Of a DNA stretch of 64,000 nt, positions 62,386 to 64,000 are shown piece after piece. This stretch comes from Pseudodesulfovibrio cashew (GTDB lineage: Bacteria > Desulfobacterota > Desulfovibrionia > Desulfovibrionales > Desulfovibrionaceae): the NCBI RefSeq assembly GCF_009762795.1, contig NZ_CP046400.1, positions 248,001 to 312,000 on the forward strand, given 5' to 3'. A program made the translations under genes and the position numbers. Under the pieces are notes generated by a model. That model had not been told where the DNA came from. It saw only the letters and a list, made by a program, of their open reading frames with translations, and made no database searches. Within the stretch, counting starts at the first letter, position 1; each line of letters starts with the position of its first letter.

Positions 62386-62547
62386 ATGACACGATTGCTG
62401 AAAGAGGAAAGAGGGGCGACGGCACTCGAGTACGGCTTGATCGGAGCCCTGATCGCCGTGGCCATCATGGGTGTGGTATCCACCCTGGGCCTCCAGATCC
62501 AGACCATCTTTTCAACCATCGCCACGACCATCGCAACAACTCCTTAA
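62386..62547 (+). CDS. flp: Flp pilin 1
   Basis: 53-residue prepilin. Its leader TRLLKEERG ends at Gly10, after which ATALEYGLIGALIAVAIMG begins; Glu15-Tyr16 and a hydrophobic segment are the Flp family signature. A prepilin peptidase (such as the one at 63755) should cleave after Gly10 to release a mature pilin of 43 residues. ACGGAGGCA precedes the ATG. It lies 10 bases after the phosphatase gene and is ended by a strong terminator. Confidence 0.92.
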   Translation: MTRLLKEERGATALEYGLIGALIAVAIMGVVSTLGLQIQTIFSTIATTIATTP

Positions 62548-62570
62548 CCCCGCGCGGTTGTTTGATCGCG

Positions 62571-62608
62571 AAAAGGGCTTGCCTGCCACGGCAAGCCCTT
62601 TTGTTTTG
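62571..62608 (+). terminator. Intrinsic terminator after pilin gene 1
   Basis: AAAAGGGCTTGCC / GGCAAGCCCTTTT with a TGCCAC loop, then TGTTTTGG. Confidence 0.9.
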
Positions 62609-63194
62609 GCCTGCCCCAGACCGCCCCCGAGCTTGTCCCGGGGCCATCTGCTCAAGGACCACGCCGAGGTTCGAGCTATGGATTCATGTATTATGCAGGA
62701 GAGGGAATACAGGCCTGAGCCATACCCAGGCTCCACGATGATCATATTCAGTTAAAAACACGACAGCCTGTATCAGTGCCAGGCGGCCCATAAAGGAAAT
62801 TGGAGTACACGGAAACGATGGAAGATGCCGGCCAGCCCTGGCACGCCAAAGGGAGCACGGGCCCAAGCCTCTCGGGCAATTGCTTTTGCCATTGCCAGCC
62901 CGCATGGCCAGACTCCTGAGGACTGTGGGAGAGGGGGGCAGCCCATTTTCCCGTTCTGGTGGATTGCCCCCCTCCCCATAACGAAGCCCATGGACCAATG
63001 TTATAGCGTCCAGGAGGCAGTGTTTGTTCTTCTTGAAATCATTTGATTTTCAACAATCCGCTCCCATTCTGTTCCGTAACTTCGGGGCATTCAACCAGAC
63101 TTTCAGGCAGCCACTCCACAATTAATAGATGGAATTAACCTTCTGTTTTAACGGCTTTTTCTCGACGAGGTAGAATACTTCCACGCAAAAGGAG
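62609..63194. other. Long non-coding interval between the two pilin genes
   Basis: About 590 bases without a gene that I can support. It contains one large inverted pair, GGGAGGGGGGCA / TTGCCCCCCTCCC (around 62928-62977), and short AT-rich stretches. Open frames here have poor codon choice and no ribosome binding site. The pilin 2 regulatory elements begin at 63195. Confidence 0.5.
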
Positions 63195-63211
63195 ATCCAC
63201 TAATAGTGGAT
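63195..63211 (+). promoter_or_regulatory. Perfect 17-bp palindrome upstream of pilin gene 2
   Basis: ATCCACTAATAGTGGAT, 107 bases upstream of the -24/-12 promoter at 63318. This is the normal position of a sigma-54 enhancer site. It shares TCCAC-N5-GTGGA with 61189-61205. Confidence 0.65.
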
Positions 63212-63317
63212 ACACAAAACCAGGCCAACCTCCCTGGTAGGCAGGCATCCGCCTATAAACTTTTTTTCACGTTTTAAATCAGCATGTTATAAAAAAAATT
63301 TTCATTTTGCAGCCATC

Positions 63318-63333
63318 TGGCACACCGGTTGCT
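63318..63333 (+). promoter_or_regulatory. Sigma-54 promoter of pilin gene 2
   Basis: TGGCACACCGGTTGCT matches TGGCAC-N5-TTGC[AT] at every fixed position. Transcription would begin near 63345, leaving a leader of about 85 bases before the pilin start codon at 63429. Confidence 0.9.
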
Positions 63334-63428
63334 TTATTCGGGGCGTGGCTGATGTGAAGAACGCGAAAACAAATTTCATCAAAAGTAGCCCGGATCGGGC
63401 AAACCGAAAAAAACCTAGGAGAGAAACA

Positions 63429-63605
63429 ATGACCAAAATCATGAACCTCATTCGTAACGAAGAAGGCGCCACCGCTCTTGAATACGGCCTGCTCGCCGCC
63501 CTGATCGCCGCAGCGATTATCACCGCTGTGACCACCCTGGGAAGCACCGTTTCGTCCACCTTCTCTACCATTTCCACCAAGATGAGCGCCGCGATGGCTT
63601 CCTAA
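63429..63605 (+). CDS. flp: Flp pilin 2
   Basis: 58-residue prepilin: leader TKIMNLIRNEEG, then ATALEYGLLAALIAAAIIT with the Flp Glu-Tyr pair, and a Ser/Thr-rich C terminus (TVSSTFSTISTKMS). It is similar to pilin 1 around the cleavage site but longer at the C terminus. AGGAGAGAA lies before the ATG. Its own sigma-54 promoter makes it the regulated major pilin candidate. A long stem-loop without a T-run follows, then the peptidase gene. Confidence 0.94.
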   Translation: MTKIMNLIRNEEGATALEYGLLAALIAAAIITAVTTLGSTVSSTFSTISTKMSAAMAS

Positions 63606-63658
63606 GCCGTCAGGTCAAATCAAGGTACTACCGTTTAACGGAAGCAGCCAGAGCAGCC

Positions 63659-63697
63659 GAACCGGGGCCGCGGGAAAGCAGCCCGCAGCCCCGGTTC
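63659..63697 (+). other. Long stem-loop between pilin 2 and the prepilin peptidase gene
   Basis: GAACCGGGGCCGCGGG pairs with CCCGCAGCCCCGGTTC (one mismatch). There is no T-run, so it could stabilise the abundant pilin message and lower expression of the peptidase. Confidence 0.7.
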
Positions 63698-63754
63698 AGT
63701 CATCCGAGGGGAAAACGGATGACGCGGCCGGAACTGGCACACATCGGGGGGAAC

Positions 63755-64000
63755 ATGAATATTCTCATCACCGGCGTGCTCGGAGCGGCGCTCCTGGTCG
63801 CCACCATCACCGACCTCAAGAGCCAGAAAATTCATAACTGGCTGACCTTTCCGCTCATGCTCACCGGCCTGATCGCGCACACGGTCCACGGCGGCCTGGA
63901 CGGGCTCGCCCTGAGCGCGGGCGGCTTCGCCCTGGGGCTCGGCCTGATGATCGTTCCCTTCCTCATGGGTATGATGGGCGCGGGCGACGTCAAGCTCATG
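63755..64000 (+). CDS. Prepilin peptidase TadV/CpaA (A24), 5' part
   Basis: The start of an A24 aspartic membrane peptidase that processes Flp and TadE-type prepilins. GGGGGG precedes the ATG. The visible 82 residues contain the first catalytic Asp in TITDLKSQKIHNWLT and the second in GMMGAGDVKLM, as well as two membrane segments. It runs off the window end in frame. Its short first half (no N-methylation domain) indicates the TadV/CpaA type rather than PilD. Confidence 0.92.
   Translation, partial: MNILITGVLGAALLVATITDLKSQKIHNWLTFPLMLTGLIAHTVHGGLDGLALSAGGFALGLGLMIVPFLMGMMGAGDVKLM

Noticed and set aside
62684-62998. 104-codon minus-strand frame between the pilin genes
   Set aside because: No ribosome binding site, no domain, and it runs across a large inverted repeat.

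Overview
The window is GC-rich DNA with dense, mostly bacterial-housekeeping gene content. It looks like a member of the Desulfovibrionales (Desulfovibrio/Pseudodesulfovibrio type). The best support is the aromatic amino acid block at 43.4-55.9 kb, which starts with the archaeal-type entry to the shikimate pathway (ADH synthase plus dehydroquinate synthase II) and runs through pheA, aroA, tyrA and trpEGDCFBA. That order is, to my knowledge, typical of Desulfovibrio. The many GGDEF, EAL and methyl-accepting proteins, the DUF115 glycosyltransferase-like protein and the sigma-54-type promoters fit this assignment. I saw no rRNA, tRNA, CRISPR array, insertion sequence or prophage.

Layout. 0-2 kb: end of a diguanylate cyclase, an overlooked 54-residue zinc-ribbon gene and a CI/LexA-like repressor. 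2-9 kb: two small membrane proteins, lpxK overlapping rnr, and a degenerate GGDEF-TPR protein. 9-23 kb: two chemoreceptors, nhaA, mnmE, a methyltransferase, a cysteine-rich exported protein, two LysR regulators sharing an inverted-repeat box, an M48 protease and a cyclic-nucleotide-binding protein. 23-33 kb: pgm, a solute-binding protein, a DUF115 protein, a cysteine synthase fused to a degenerate cysteinyl-tRNA synthetase, a hairpin-rich non-coding stretch of about 0.75 kb, nfo, and a PC4-like small protein. 33-40 kb: peroxiredoxin, a PreP-type M16 protease, panC-panD-metK. 40-43 kb: an EAL protein and the amtB-glnK pair behind a sigma-54-type promoter.

43-56 kb: the aro/trp block. It is preceded by a 31-codon leader peptide packed with Phe, Tyr and Trp codons and a terminator, that is, a transcription attenuator not visible in a conventional long-ORF annotation. 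A separate leader with competing hairpins precedes trpE. 56-57 kb: a 39-residue acidic three-cysteine protein behind a near-consensus Fur box, and a TPR protein.

57-64 kb: a Tad/Flp pilus locus. tadE-tadG-tadE-like genes are on the minus strand. A sigma-54 activator, a PAP2/Aur1-like phosphatase, two Flp pilins and the start of a prepilin peptidase are on the plus strand. The second pilin has a textbook -24/-12 promoter. A 17-bp dyad of the form TCCAC-N5-GTGGA occurs upstream of both the phosphatase/pilin-1 unit and pilin 2, which suggests a common regulator. The adjacent NtrC-type regulator is the obvious candidate.

Several intergenic regions carry copies of a purine-rich, hairpin-forming dispersed element (39.7, 45.5, 45.7 and 55.0 kb). 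All function calls rest on motif recognition and context by eye; no database search was run.
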